DNA of 64,000 nucleotides from an uncultured Alphaproteobacteria bacterium (GTDB taxonomy: Bacteria > Pseudomonadota > Alphaproteobacteria > Micavibrionales > UBA1664). Numbering within the stretch: position 1 is the first letter of the stretch; each line of letters starts with the position of its first letter. The notes beneath the pieces are model-generated. The model was not told the DNA's origin, made no database searches, and worked only from the letters and a program-made list of their open reading frames with translations. Position numbers and translations under genes: made by a program. Below are positions 1 through 10,592 of the stretch, in pieces. The stretch lies in the NCBI GenBank assembly GCA_943789475.1, contig CALSUG010000003.1:1-64000 (forward strand). The letters are read 5' to 3'.

Positions 1-1
1 T

Positions 2-564
2 TGGATTCGTGAAAAATCACAAAGTGAAAGCATGATCGAACCGTTTATGGAGAAACAAAAAGGCCAAGGCATCATTTCTTATGGCCTGTCATCATACGGG
101 TATGACGCACGTTTGGCCGACGAATTTATGATTTTCACTAACATTGATTAATGCCATTGTTGACCCGAAAAATTTTGACGAAAAGTTCATTCGTTGAACG
201 TAAAACCGATGTGTGTATCATCCCACCAAACAGTTTTGCCCTGTGCCGTACGGGTTGAATATTTCAAAATCCCTGATGATGGTTTTGGTTATTTGCCTTG
301 GTAAATCAACATACGCACGCTGCGGATTGATCGTGAACGTCACACCGTTGGAACCAGGTTGGGAAGGCCAAGTAACATTGGAAAATTTCAAACACAACGC
401 CATTGCCGGCAAAGGTCTATGCCAACGAAGGCATTTGCCAATTCTTGTTCTATAAAGGCGACAGCCCATGTGAAACCACATATGCCGATCGCGCTGGAAA
501 ATATATGGGACAAAAAGGTGTCACCCTACCCCGCCTCAAAACCGATGCAGACGAAGCGGCGTAA
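2..564 (+). pseudogene. dcd: dCTP deaminase, frameshifted and cut by the window edge
   Basis: Deaminates dCTP to dUTP in pyrimidine deoxynucleotide synthesis. Pieces in all three forward frames line up end to end with Dcd: [15 protein letters not shown], then [62 protein letters not shown] and [19 protein letters not shown], stopping at TAA 562-564. About seven N-terminal residues lie left of the window. I count at least four single-base frame changes (near 150, 190, 260 and 385). Because the residues between breaks are excellent matches and neighbouring genes are broken the same way, I think these are consensus errors at a contig end rather than true decay, but the sequence as given encodes no full-length enzyme. 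Confidence 0.85.
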
Positions 565-1101
565 ATGTTTTACCGAATATTATTGTTAGGAATACTGACC
601 TTACTTTCTCACAATAATAAAACGTACGCAAAAAAACATCAACATCCCCCCAACAATACAAGAAACCATATTATCTTTAGAGAAGGATGTGGTTTCTACG
701 CAAAAACTTAACGACAATTGGAAACAGTCTTTTAATAAAATACAAAATTCTTCCATATTTGACCGTTTTAAAAATTTTAATGAAACCGACATTAATAAAG
801 ATGGAAAATATGATTATGTGGTAAACGATACAAACAAAAATATATCTTGTGGTTCTACTCATGGAGCATCAGGAGAAGGTATTATCATTTTTATGAATAT
901 CGATGGAAAAATGAAAAAGGTATACTCTCAAGAAGTCATTTCTTTTACTGTGCAAGGCAATAACGTTTACATCATTGTGGTGGTAAATTTTGTAATCAAC
1001 CTAATTTTCTAATAAAGTATACTGCGACAATATGCCGACGGAAAATATTGTGGAATGATGTAAAAAAAATAGTAACACTTGGCAAAATAAATGAAATATA
1101 A
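565..1101 (+). pseudogene. Small exported protein with a calcium-loop-like repeat, frameshifted
   Basis: Begins at ATG 565, directly after the dcd stop. The first 22 codons read as a signal peptide (hydrophobic RILLLGILTLLS, then TYA). The frame shifts near 640, continues through 1000 and shifts again near 970 into a C-terminal stretch with two cysteines (HHCGGKFCNQ) ending at TAA 1099-1101. The middle has DINKDGKYDYVV, a DxNxDGxxD loop as in VCBS/FG-GAP or EF-hand-like calcium sites. Function is not recognised; it is probably periplasmic or secreted. The breaks match the pattern of its neighbours. Confidence 0.55.
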
Positions 1102-1145
1102 CTCGGCATTTTTAAGTTATAATGATCCTATTCAACACTACAAAA

Positions 1146-1171
1146 CTATTTTGGTAACGCTACCAAAATAG
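1146..1171. repeat. Perfect 11-bp inverted repeat, 4-base loop
   Basis: CTATTTTGGTA, loop ACGC, TACCAAAATAG. It sits 45 bases after the small exported gene. Neither side carries a proper T-run, so it is not a classical intrinsic terminator. It could be an operator or an RNA hairpin. The rest of 1102-1406 holds the dispersed hairpin repeat and the aspC leader, with no gene I can support. Confidence 0.5.
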
Positions 1172-1181
1172 AAATTAAAAA

Positions 1182-1253
1182 CCTAAGTCGCTTAAGTCGG
1201 AATCAATAATATCAATCACTTAGCCATGATCATTTAACTTAACCGACTTAAAT
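1182..1253 (-). repeat. 72-bp dispersed hairpin repeat, copy 1
   Basis: Read on the minus strand it starts ATTTAAGTCGGTTAAGTT and ends CGACTTAAGCGACTTAGG. It matches copy 2 (8476-8548) across the whole length: the first 18 bases are identical, the last 19 differ at two positions, and the internal block ATTGATATNATTGATT is shared. The two ends pair to form a stem of about 14 bp with one mismatch. A T-rich run (TTTTTAATTTC) follows, as it does after copy 2. Confidence 0.75.
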
Positions 1254-1382
1254 ACATATAATAAATGTAAAATCGTCAAACGAACTAAGTAACTCGTGTT
1301 TTTTCTCTATTTTTCAAGATGTTAAGAACTCTCAATTATTACGTGACCGATATATCAATCTGCGCTAACAATATAAGGGTAA

Positions 1383-2628
<1,246 letters not shown>

Positions 2629-2629
2629 A

Positions 2630-3899
2630 TTACTGAATAATCAGACCTTGTGATTTAGGTGTTTTGAAACGCCCTCCCCACGATGGTATCATTCTAGAAA
2701 AAAGTGATGCCCCCTGCTCTATCACAACAGCTTTCTCTGTCGGTTTTGAAGTTGAATTTGCAACACATATAAAACTAGACAGCGGATCAATTGGCTTAAC
2801 CTTATCTTCCATGATTTGTTCTGCAACACGCATTCGTTCGTCATGGTGTACTTTTGCCTCTATTTGTCGCAATCTCCACTTTCCATTCAAGATGCTCGCG
2901 GTTTCCGCTAAATCCATCATGTGGGTTTTTAATTGTTTTTGGTGCTGTGTATTTTGCTGTATCAACATCCCACATATGTACATCCAAACGATCTTGAAAA
3001 TCCGCCTTAAGTGATCTCAAACTACTATGTGCGTTAGCCATAGAAGGATGCTTAATTAAATCTGACATATTAAATAATGTGCCCTCTGTATCCATTTTAT
3101 CAATATCAAATTTACTTTGAGAATTATACCCTGTACCGACAACAACCAGTCGTACATTCGGTAAATTAACAGCACCAATCAAACGCCCTATTTGCCTTTG
3201 CTCTCATATCTGCCATACGAAATATATCACGTACAGATTCTGCAATATTAAAAGCATGTGCATAATCAATAAACTTTCCTACGCCCCTCAATTTCATAAG
3301 AAGGAAATGTTAGAGGCGCTGGTGTCGAGGCCATAATGGCATCTGTCACAGATATATCACCACCCAAATTATTCATGCTTGCCATACCCGCGATATCAAA
3401 TAATCGAGGATTTAATTTTGAAAAACAAACATTGCGCTCATGATCAACATGATGTGTTGGAATAATATGAGATCCATCTAATTCATTGAGGCCTAAATCA
3501 CCAATAGAATCTGTCAAAGACTGTTTATAGATTCCAGGAATCATATCGTGATGATGCTGCTTTTTTACCTACAAATCTTCCTAGGCAACGCCTAACATCA
3601 TCAAAACTCAGGCCTTTATAGTGTTTGTCTGTCGTTGTATGTCCACACATCTGAATGGCAACATCAATCATCGGGTCAATTAAATCACCCGCTGAAAATA
3701 AAAAAGCCCCATCCGTTCGAGGGGCCCGTATCTTTGTTAAACATCCATGATTAGATCCTATTGAACACGACACATTAACCTGAGATAACTCGCCACTTTG
3801 AACCCCCAGAGATTTTTCAATTTCTCTCTCCGTTGCCAATTGGAACAATCCATGTGTTCCACCGCCTGGGCGGTAAAATACTGTTATCGTTTTTGTCAT
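2630..3899 (-). pseudogene. Patatin-like protein, frameshifted, with a degenerate active site
   Basis: Four overlapping pieces in different frames assemble into about 420 residues, paralogous to the intact patatin next door: both start MTK..ITV with a GGG-x-x-G loop (here GGGTHG) and share DAIMAS.PAP..FPS.E. The nucleophile elbow is poor: where the neighbour has GPSTG this one reads IGSNHG, and the region of the DG motif reads IDYAHAFN. Even without the frameshifts near 3535, 3275, 3185 and 2940 the lipase site looks degenerate, so this may be a non-catalytic paralogue. Frameshifts may be sequence errors, as in the three genes to its left. Confidence 0.7.
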
Positions 3900-4007
3900 T
3901 AAATCCCCGTTAAAGATTTGAATATATTGTTTTTATTAAATTAAGCTTAGAGAGTCGAAAGTATCTTTGTCACGATTTTTGTATGATGCAATGCATCATA
4001 TTGTGGA

Positions 4008-5249
4008 TTAATCACCAAATATATTCTTACGAAGGATATCTAAAATACCATCTTCACTTTCGTTAGTTTGCTTTCTTTTCGCTTCATAGTTCTGAACAAG
4101 CATATGGCAGACATCATCCAACTGTGGTGCATTTTCTTCTAATATAGTTTCAGCAAATCTCTTTAACTTTTGAATGTTTTCATCACTTGCATCATCAATT
4201 TGTGTTGATGGTAATTCTGGCGAATTCAATCCCGCATCGTCATACATAGACTTATTAAAAATATAGAGATTATCTTCCCCTAATTCTTCTGCAAATGATT
4301 GCATCAATGCGCTTTCCGATGCGTGGAAAAATATATTAATCAATGGATAATCGTTTACAGGATCAACAACACCCAATGCACCAAACTGATTCCATTCATC
4401 CTTTGTAATCGATTTACTTGTTCGTCCTGTTCCAAAACATAACATTGTAAGTTCCTGATCCGCAGGGACATGAGGACGAATGGCACCATGATAGCTAATA
4501 CATGGGTTATCAAATATTGATCCATCAATCGCGTGATAATGGCGTGTTATATTTTTATTTGAATCATGTGCTGAAAATTCATGACACGGAAAATAAGACG
4601 GTGCCGCGCAACTGGCCATTACCGCATCATACATGGTCACACCAATTGTTTTATGTTGAAGTGGATTATATGCTCCTTCACGTAAATGACGTATCCATAC
4701 CGATCGTCCACCATCATCCATGACATTATTCATTGTGTGGGCAGGTGAATTTTCATCCTCGCCTAATTCTTCAATCAACTCTAATGCCGTTCCTGCAATA
4801 TTATACGTTGGAATAATAATAGAACTAATTGCATCTTCTAACTTTGAATCTCCCAATAAACGATATAAAGCATTTGCCAAATAGGATGGGTCATAATGTC
4901 CATGACTAAACACCTTAGACAACGTCCCAATTTTCACCGTGCGATTATTAAAATCATGTACAAGACCACGAAAATCACGAAAACGATCAATAGGAAAAAT
5001 ACTTCGTCCTTCACGTTCGTAAAAACGAACCATATGACGGGCTTTATATTGAGAAATCCCCACACGGCGACGATGAGGGCGTGTTAACGCCGCATTCAAA
5101 ATCGATCCCGTTGAAGGCCCCGTAAACATGTCGACCATTTGTGCCATACGGAGTCCCGTACGAGACTCGATTTCCGCCATCATCGCCGCAGGTACGATTC
5201 CACGTATTCCACCACCATAATTATAAACCGTTATGAATTTTTTTGTCAT
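4008..5249 (-). CDS. Patatin-like phospholipase
   Basis: 413-residue patatin-family acyl hydrolase, expected to cleave acyl esters of membrane lipids with a Ser-Asp dyad. Oxyanion loop GGGIRG at 12-17, nucleophile elbow GPSTG at 44-48 (Ser46), catalytic Asp242 in DGS (usually DGG/DGA). No signal peptide or membrane segment, so probably cytosolic or delivered by another route. Its tandem partner at 2630-3899 is a diverged copy. No cyclase, sensor or CBASS-like gene is adjacent, so a defence role is not supported here. No clear Shine-Dalgarno precedes ATG 5249; the small RNA gene at 5283-5379 lies immediately upstream on the same strand. Confidence 0.88.
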   Translation of the reverse strand: MTKKFITVYNYGGGIRGIVPAAMMAEIESRTGLRMAQMVDMFTGPSTGSILNAALTRPHRRRVGISQYKARHMVRFYEREGRSIFPIDRFRDFRGLVHDFNNRTVKIGTLSKVFSHGHYDPSYLANALYRLLGDSKLEDAISSIIIPTYNIAGTALELIEELGEDENSPAHTMNNVMDDGGRSVWIRHLREGAYNPLQHKTIGVTMYDAVMASCAAPSYFPCHEFSAHDSNKNITRHYHAIDGSIFDNPCISYHGAIRPHVPADQELTMLCFGTGRTSKSITKDEWNQFGALGVVDPVNDYPLINIFFHASESALMQSFAEELGEDNLYIFNKSMYDDAGLNSPELPSTQIDDASDENIQKLKRFAETILEENAPQLDDVCHMLVQNYEAKRKQTNESEDGILDILRKNIFGD

Positions 5250-5282
5250 GAGTCCATATCGTATCTGATTTGCATGAATGAA

Positions 5283-5379
5283 AAATATAAAAAAAACCGG
5301 ACCACAAGGATCCGGCAGTTGAACAGGGAGGTTTCACGTCTGGGTGACGTAAAAACATCAAGGCTTTCGCCTCAACGGG
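5283..5379 (-). ncRNA. Freestanding small structured RNA, about 95 nt, family unknown
   Basis: Bounded by a good promoter (5384-5413) and a strong intrinsic terminator (5289-5315), with no ORF of note inside. From the predicted 5' end: GTTGA, a hairpin AGGC-GAAA-GCCT with a GNRA-type loop, a second hairpin ACGTC-ACCCA-GACGT, then GAAACCTCCC (resembling an anti-Shine-Dalgarno), TCAAC that can pair back with GTTGA to close a three-way junction, and the terminator stem. I could not match it to SRP RNA, 6S, SAM-II or other families I know. The CCUCCC segment suggests a riboregulator, which is inference. Confidence 0.6.
5289..5315 (-). terminator. Intrinsic terminator of the small RNA
   Basis: Minus strand CCGGATCC, loop TTGT, GGTCCGG, followed by eight T. 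Stem of about 7 bp with one bulged base, G+C rich in an A+T rich region. It ends transcription 40 bases before the patatin start codon. Confidence 0.85.
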
Positions 5380-5383
5380 TATG

Positions 5384-5413
5384 TTTATAAGTGATTTTAA
5401 AGGTAGCATGCAA
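5384..5413 (-). promoter_or_regulatory. Promoter of the small RNA
   Basis: Minus strand TTGCAT (5413-5408) and TATAAA (5389-5384), spacing 18 (17 to the overlapping TTATAA). Predicted start at about 5377-5379, a few bases before the first stem. Bases 5414-5562 are A+T rich spacer without further recognisable features. Confidence 0.65.
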
Positions 5414-5562
5414 CTTTTTTCGTCACATAATTTTCCGTATAAAAAATACAGCGGTCATAAAAAACGCGTATAATAAAATATACGCAATAAAATCAACACA
5501 TTAGAGAAAACTATTCTTACCAGCTATTTATTTTACACAGTATTAAATAAATACGTATGTAT

Positions 5563-6024
5563 TTATTCTGTGCTATCTTCCTTTTTCTTTCGACGCGGAC
5601 GACGTGCAGGCTTTTTTTCTTCTACAGTAGATTCCTCAGCGTTATCCGATACAGAAACATCATTATGATCTTCTGCATTATTTTCATCTTTAGAAGCCTT
5701 AGCCTCAGCAATCGCAATTTTACGTTTTTCACCAGATTCTCTTAATTCAGCAACTGGCAAAATTTCAGATAATGGTTTTTGATTTTTACGCTCCATTTTA
5801 GATTTATGCTCTGGAATTGGAATTGGTTTTGCATTAACCGCCTTACGATCATTCATCGCAATATCAATTTCCAAACGAGATGTCACTTTACGAAGTTCAT
5901 GAACAGCCTCCAACAAAGTTTCACGCGCTTCTGTGTTTTTCAGATCACCATTCCACGCATCAAGAGAAGATAGACATTTTGCTGCTGTTTCTTGTAATCT
6001 TTGCGCTGTATTCTCATTTGTCAT
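5563..6024 (-). CDS. Unrecognised protein with a highly charged, lysine-rich tail
   Basis: 153 residues. N-terminal 55 are helical (TAAKCLSSLDAWNG, LHELRKVTSRLEIDI); the second half is low-complexity and charged, ending KKPARRPRRKKKED, which could bind nucleic acid or be disordered. No signal peptide. Its ATG lies three bases after the guaC stop, so the two are almost surely one transcript. No domain recognised; a link to purine salvage is only by position. Confidence 0.7.
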   Translation of the reverse strand: MTNENTAQRLQETAAKCLSSLDAWNGDLKNTEARETLLEAVHELRKVTSRLEIDIAMNDRKAVNAKPIPIPEHKSKMERKNQKPLSEILPVAELRESGEKRKIAIAEAKASKDENNAEDHNDVSVSDNAEESTVEEKKPARRPRRKKKEDSTE

Positions 6025-6027
6025 CTT

Positions 6028-7080
6028 TTAACTTTCACCAAAAACGTTATTAATTTGTTGCCCTACCATAATGAAGGTGGTGCGTTTTGACAATTCTTTT
6101 AACTGAGTCGCACCAACATAGGTACATGTAGAACGCAATCCGCCCAAAATATCTTGCATTGTGCGATCATTAACATCGCCACGATGACGAACACGCACTG
6201 TTTTACCTTCTGATGCTCTATATTCCGCAACACCACCTGAGTGACGTTCCATTGCCGTATCGCTACTCATTCCATAAAAAGTACAAAATTTTTGGCCTGT
6301 TTCCGTTGCAACAATTTCACCTTCACATTGATCATGCCCCGCAAGCATACCACCAAGCATAACAAAATCAGCACCAGCACCAAATGCCTTGGCAATATCA
6401 CCGGGAACAGTACATCCACCATCAGCACACACAAGGCCACCAAGCCCGTGCGCCGCATCCGCACACTCAATCGTCGCCGACAATTGTGGATACCCAACAC
6501 CTGTCATTTTACGTGTTGTACAAACAGATCCAGGTCCTATACCAACTTTAACAATATCAGCACCACACAAAATAAGCTCTTCTGTCATTTCACCAGTCAC
6601 AACATTACCCGCCATAATTGTTTTGTTCGGGTATTTTTCACGCATTGTTTTTAAAAAATCACCAAAGCGTTCACTGTATCCATTAGCAACATCAATACAT
6701 AACTTGTTGATGTTTTCACTTGGAAGTTTTTTCAAAACAGCCTCTAATTTTTCCATATCACGCTCGGCAATCCCTACAGAATACCACGCACTATCCGCAG
6801 CATCGCTTGTAAAAAAATCAACCAATTGATCAACTGAATAGTGCTTGGTCAAACATACCCCTAAACCATCGCCTTGCTTATGAAAGGCACGTGCCATAGA
6901 TAATGTGCCAACTCCATCCATATTGGCCGCCATAATTGGCACACCGTCAAACGATTGCCCTGACCATTTAAAATCAAAGTGACGTTTAATATCGACTTCA
7001 CTTCTTGACCCTAACGTCGATCGTTTTGGACGAATAAGAACATCTTTAAAATCAAGTTTAGGATCAGATTCAATACGCAT
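6028..7080 (-). CDS. guaC: GMP reductase
   Basis: Converts GMP to IMP with NADPH, returning guanine nucleotides to the purine pool. 350 residues, the usual length (E. coli 347). IMPDH/GMPR barrel; catalytic Cys187 lies in [11 protein letters not shown], followed by the flap [12 protein letters not shown]. The CBS pair typical of IMP dehydrogenase is absent, which decides for GuaC. First gene of a two-gene unit with the 153-residue protein downstream. A promoter is visible at 7129-7157. Confidence 0.92.
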   Translation of the reverse strand: MRIESDPKLDFKDVLIRPKRSTLGSRSEVDIKRHFDFKWSGQSFDGVPIMAANMDGVGTLSMARAFHKQGDGLGVCLTKHYSVDQLVDFFTSDAADSAWYSVGIAERDMEKLEAVLKKLPSENINKLCIDVANGYSERFGDFLKTMREKYPNKTIMAGNVVTGEMTEELILCGADIVKVGIGPGSVCTTRKMTGVGYPQLSATIECADAAHGLGGLVCADGGCTVPGDIAKAFGAGADFVMLGGMLAGHDQCEGEIVATETGQKFCTFYGMSSDTAMERHSGGVAEYRASEGKTVRVRHRGDVNDRTMQDILGGLRSTCTYVGATQLKELSKRTTFIMVGQQINNVFGES

Positions 7081-7128
7081 GGAAATTTACCTTTTTTATT
7101 TAATAACTTTTATTAATAAACCGCCCGC

Positions 7129-7157
7129 ACTATACGAACTTTCGACAAAAAATACAA
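7129..7157 (-). promoter_or_regulatory. Promoter of guaC
   Basis: Minus strand TTGTAT, 17 bases, TATAGT. Predicted start is near 7122, giving a leader of about 40 bases to ATG 7080. Confidence 0.5.
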
Positions 7158-7253
7158 AGAGAAAAACGTAATAAAATTACAATTTTATAATTCCAACATG
7201 CACACCTCATTTTCCCTCTTTCCAACACTTAAAAATCTGTTATTTGTCGTCAT

Positions 7254-8471
7254 ATGAAACAAACTTTTTCAAAAACATGGCCTCTATTTTTTGGCCTCGG
7301 CATGATGATGATTGGAAACGGTCTACAAGGAACTTTATTAGGTGTTCGCGCATCTATTGAAAACTTCTCTGTTTTCACAACAGGACTAATCATGTCATCC
7401 TACTACTTTGGGTTCTTGGTCGGGTCATTAAAGGTTCCCTCACTTATTGCAAATGTCGGACATATTCGCGTTTTTGCGGCACTTGCGTCCGTTGCATCCA
7501 CAACCGTTCTTCTTCATGGTGTTTTTGTGGATCCCATTATATGGTTTATCGTTCGCGCAATTACTGGATTTGCTTATGCTGGCCTATATTTAGTTGTTGA
7601 AAGCTGGCTGAACGATGCCTCTACAAATAAAAATAGAGGCACCATTCTTGGTGTTTACATGGTGGTGACATTTATTGGAATGGCCATTGGACAAGCATTA
7701 TTAAACGTTGCAGATCCAAGCGACGTTGAACTATTTGTTATTACATCGGTTCTTGTATCCCTTGCCCTACTCCCGATATCTTTATCACGTCGTCCTGCCC
7801 CCGATTTTAGCGTTAGTGAAACAATATCCATTATCACGATTTGGAAACGATCTCCGCTTGGGGTTCTTGGTATTCTCCTCAACGGTTTTGCTGCGGCTTG
7901 TTTATTCGCGATTGCCCCTATCTTTGGACTTGAAATCGGCCTAAATACGGCCTCTGTATCTGGAATGATGATCGCATTTACAATGGGGTCCATGATCATG
8001 CAAATCCCAATTGCGTGGATATCTGACCGTATTGATCGCCGTAAAGTCATTATTACTCTCGGCGCATTTTCCGCAGGTGCCTCAATGTTGTTGGTTTTGG
8101 CGTCCTCGGACAGGCTGATCTTATTATTCGCTATTATGGGATTACTTGGTGGTCTTTCTACACCAATATACAGTCAATGTATCTCGCACGTTAATGACCA
8201 TCTTGTCCCACGACAATTTGTTGCGGCAAGTGGAACCTTGCTCATGCTAAATGGTCTTGGCGCGGCATGCGGTCCATTGATCGTAACAACATTGATGCAA
8301 GTGTTTGGATCGCACGGGTTTACAGGTGTTCTTGTCCTCAGCTTTGCAACAACAGCCCTATTTGGCATCTACCGTTCATTCCGTACAGATGCCGTCCCGT
8401 TGGAAGATCAAGGGGACGCTATCATTATGCCCGCACGTGGGTCAGGTATGGAAATTTATAACGAAGATTAA
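7254..8471 (+). CDS. MFS transporter
   Basis: 405 residues with about 12 hydrophobic segments. The motif-A region between helices 2 and 3 is loose, while SDRIDRRKVI between helices 8 and 9 is a clear second copy. VVESWLNDASTNKNRGTILG is typical of the YcaD-like branch of MFS permeases, whose substrates are mostly unknown. Inner-membrane secondary transport is expected. ATG 7254 is the first in-frame Met and places the first helix correctly. The dispersed hairpin repeat copy 2 starts four bases after its stop and could act as its terminator. Confidence 0.85.
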   Translation: MKQTFSKTWPLFFGLGMMMIGNGLQGTLLGVRASIENFSVFTTGLIMSSYYFGFLVGSLKVPSLIANVGHIRVFAALASVASTTVLLHGVFVDPIIWFIVRAITGFAYAGLYLVVESWLNDASTNKNRGTILGVYMVVTFIGMAIGQALLNVADPSDVELFVITSVLVSLALLPISLSRRPAPDFSVSETISIITIWKRSPLGVLGILLNGFAAACLFAIAPIFGLEIGLNTASVSGMMIAFTMGSMIMQIPIAWISDRIDRRKVIITLGAFSAGASMLLVLASSDRLILLFAIMGLLGGLSTPIYSQCISHVNDHLVPRQFVAASGTLLMLNGLGAACGPLIVTTLMQVFGSHGFTGVLVLSFATTALFGIYRSFRTDAVPLEDQGDAIIMPARGSGMEIYNED

Positions 8472-8475
8472 CGTG

Positions 8476-8548
8476 ATTTAAGTCGGTTAAGTTTAAACAA
8501 TGGCATCTAACATATTGATATCATTGATTGCGACTTAAACGACTTAGG
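8476..8548 (+). repeat. 73-bp dispersed hairpin repeat, copy 2
   Basis: ATTTAAGTCGGTTAAGTT ... ATTGATATCATTGATT ... CGACTTAAACGACTTAGG. TAAGTCGGTTAAGT pairs with ACTTAAACGACTTA with one mismatch, enclosing a loop of about 40 bases that contains the conserved ATTGATATNATTGATT. A T-rich stretch follows. Opposite orientation to copy 1 at 1182-1253. Confidence 0.75.
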
Positions 8549-8680
8549 ATTGTTATTTTTCAATCATTCAACGTATTTATGGCGTTGATAAAAATATCAT
8601 ACATCAAAATCGTCGTTTTATGTTGATTTTTTCACGAAAAATATATTGTCATATAAATTTAAATCTTTGGAGATATAAAA

Positions 8681-9091
8681 ATGAAAAAAGCGTTTATTGA
8701 TGAATTAGGTTCTGGCAATAAGAAAGCGTGGTTTATTATTTCTGTTCCTTTAATTACAGTTGGTGCAATCTTAGCCACAGGAGCGGAAGCGCTACGTAAT
8801 ATCGGTGAAACAGTAAGAACACAAGAACTATCCTCTGAATATGATAGCTTCCTAGATGCACATGCAAGACAAGCATTATCAACAAATGAACCTACTGAAT
8901 TATTTGGAGCAAGCCACACAATCACCTCTTTTGACAGTGACAAACGAACATTAGCAGTTCTCCATTTTAATGCGATGGATATATCAAGCTCAAAAGAAGT
9001 TTGCGCAAAATATAACGCAAGCGGCAGCCCAGATATTCCATTAAGCACGGACGAACAAGCGACACAAAGAAGTGTTTGCACCCCTCGCTAA
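8681..9091 (+). CDS. Small single-span membrane protein, unknown
   Basis: 136 residues; GGAG eight bases before ATG 8681. One membrane helix at about 15-36 (AWFIISVPLITVGAILATGAE), then a soluble domain with two cysteines (VCAKY, SVCTPR) that may form a disulfide outside the cytoplasm. No family recognised. Convergent with the LdtR-like regulator, five bases apart. Confidence 0.65.
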   Translation: MKKAFIDELGSGNKKAWFIISVPLITVGAILATGAEALRNIGETVRTQELSSEYDSFLDAHARQALSTNEPTELFGASHTITSFDSDKRTLAVLHFNAMDISSSKEVCAKYNASGSPDIPLSTDEQATQRSVCTPR

Positions 9092-9096
9092 ACCAT

Positions 9097-9573
9097 CTAA
9101 TCCCACTCGAGGGAATCCAGGCCAGTGAAGTTTGTTTGGGACGCCCAAAAACGCTCCATCATTTTCATTGTTTCATTGAAATCGGTAATACGTGCATCAG
9201 TCAAATCCGTTATTTGAATTTGTTCTTCGTGACGCGCGAACATTTTATAAAGTTGAGCAAACAAATCCAATCCCTTATCCGACAAACGCACACGAATTGA
9301 ACGTTTATCATGAACAGAGCGTTCTTGGATAATATAGTCGTTCTCAACCATTTTTTTAACGTTATAAGACACATTTGAGCCAAGATAATATCCACGCAAT
9401 GTCAATTCACCCACAGTCATATCGTCTTCACCAATATTATACAAAATCATGGCTTGTACGTTATTGATATCTTGAATTTGAAGTTTATCTAGCTCAAGCT
9501 TTACAACATCCATAAAACGACGGTGAAGTCGTTCGATCAATTGAATGGCATCATGGTATGCGGTTGGTAACAT
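9097..9573 (-). CDS. ldtR: MarR-family regulator, LdtR type
   Basis: 158-residue winged-helix repressor. The stretch around 38-75 (NNVQAMILYNIGEDD, TVGELTLRGYYLGSNVSYN) is characteristic of the alphaproteobacterial LdtR group, which controls peptidoglycan L,D-transpeptidase genes and stress tolerance in Liberibacter and Sinorhizobium. The wing contains ERSVHDKRSIRVRLSDKG. No L,D-transpeptidase is adjacent here. It lies 26 bases downstream of the acyl-CoA hydrolase on the same strand. Confidence 0.82.
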   Translation of the reverse strand: MLPTAYHDAIQLIERLHRRFMDVVKLELDKLQIQDINNVQAMILYNIGEDDMTVGELTLRGYYLGSNVSYNVKKMVENDYIIQERSVHDKRSIRVRLSDKGLDLFAQLYKMFARHEEQIQITDLTDARITDFNETMKMMERFWASQTNFTGLDSLEWD

Positions 9574-9599
9574 TTATGTATCCCCTTAATAAAATATAT

Positions 9600-10568
9600 T
9601 CACCCATTATCGTGGCTGAATCGAAAGTAATAATCAATATCTGCCTGAGAAATGTTAAAAATTGATGAAGATGCCCATTTTGGATTGCGATCTTTATCCA
9701 CCACCGCAGCACGCACACCCTCATAAAAATCATCCTGAGACAGGCAGGCACAAGCCAATTGATAATCTCGTGCAATCGATTGTTCATATGTTTCATGCAT
9801 GCACGTCTTAAGATGATTGAACGTTATATGTAGGCTAGCCGGTGATTTTGATTGTAAGACACTCAACGCTTCACGTGCAAAATCACTATTATCATTTTCC
9901 AGCGCATGAAAAATATCTTCTAACGTATCCTTGTTAAAGAACGTTTCAATCAATTCATGATTTTCGATACCAGTCACAGGCAGGGAATTCTCAAACACAC
10001 CTTGTTCAAAATCATCATCAGTAACCTTACAGGTGGCAAGTCCTGCACTCACCATTTCATCTGCCGTTAGAATATTACCTGTTAAGGCGATATACATGCC
10101 CATTGCGTCTAATTTTGCCAATTTCCACCCAATGCCAACATCAGGGAAAAAACCTATCCCCGTTTCGGGCATCGCAAATTTTGTATCTTCGCGAACCACA
10201 ACATGCGATCCGTTACCCGCAATACCATATCCACCGCCCATCACATACCCATGACAAAATGATAATATTGTTTTTGGATACGTATGCATGATTTGGTTCA
10301 TTGCATATTCATCTGCGAAATATTGCCTTCCCTTTTCAACGTCATCTTGTGCATCAAAATAAACGGCCTTTATATCGCCTCCTGCGCAAAAGGCACGATC
10401 CCCTGCCCCACGAAATATAATGTTTTCGATATCATCACGTGTTTTATACACACCCAATAAACGTGTAATTTCTAGAACCATTCTGTGGTTCAAGGCATTC
10501 AATGCCTTTGGACGGTTCAGTGTGATATGGACACTTCCACCTTTTTCATCTACCAATATATCATTCAT
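9600..10568 (-). CDS. 3-hydroxyisobutyryl-CoA hydrolase (crotonase family)
   Basis: 322 residues. Crotonase fold with FCAGGDIKAV and MGGGYGIAGNGSHVV forming the oxyanion hole, and PETGIGFFPDVG, the block that separates HIBYL-CoA hydrolases from ordinary enoyl-CoA hydratases. Expected to release free 3-hydroxyisobutyrate in valine breakdown; related hydroxyacyl-CoAs are possible. Slightly short for the family (about 340-360). No other valine pathway gene is adjacent. Divergent from hemB with only 24 bases between start codons, so each promoter must overlap the other gene's 5' end. Confidence 0.83.
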   Translation of the reverse strand: MNDILVDEKGGSVHITLNRPKALNALNHRMVLEITRLLGVYKTRDDIENIIFRGAGDRAFCAGGDIKAVYFDAQDDVEKGRQYFADEYAMNQIMHTYPKTILSFCHGYVMGGGYGIAGNGSHVVVREDTKFAMPETGIGFFPDVGIGWKLAKLDAMGMYIALTGNILTADEMVSAGLATCKVTDDDFEQGVFENSLPVTGIENHELIETFFNKDTLEDIFHALENDNSDFAREALSVLQSKSPASLHITFNHLKTCMHETYEQSIARDYQLACACLSQDDFYEGVRAAVVDKDRNPKWASSSIFNISQADIDYYFRFSHDNG

Positions 10569-10592
10569 ATTTAAACTATAAGGGAAGACATT

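Noticed and set aside
1146-1171. Intrinsic terminator
   Set aside because: The stem is perfect, but no T-run follows on either strand.
2630-5249. CBASS or other patatin-effector defence system
   Set aside because: No nucleotide cyclase, sensor or ubiquitin-like accessory gene is adjacent.
5283-5379. SAM-II or other riboswitch for the patatin gene
   Set aside because: The element ends in a strong terminator, has its own promoter and does not match aptamer sequences I know; the downstream gene is not a typical target.
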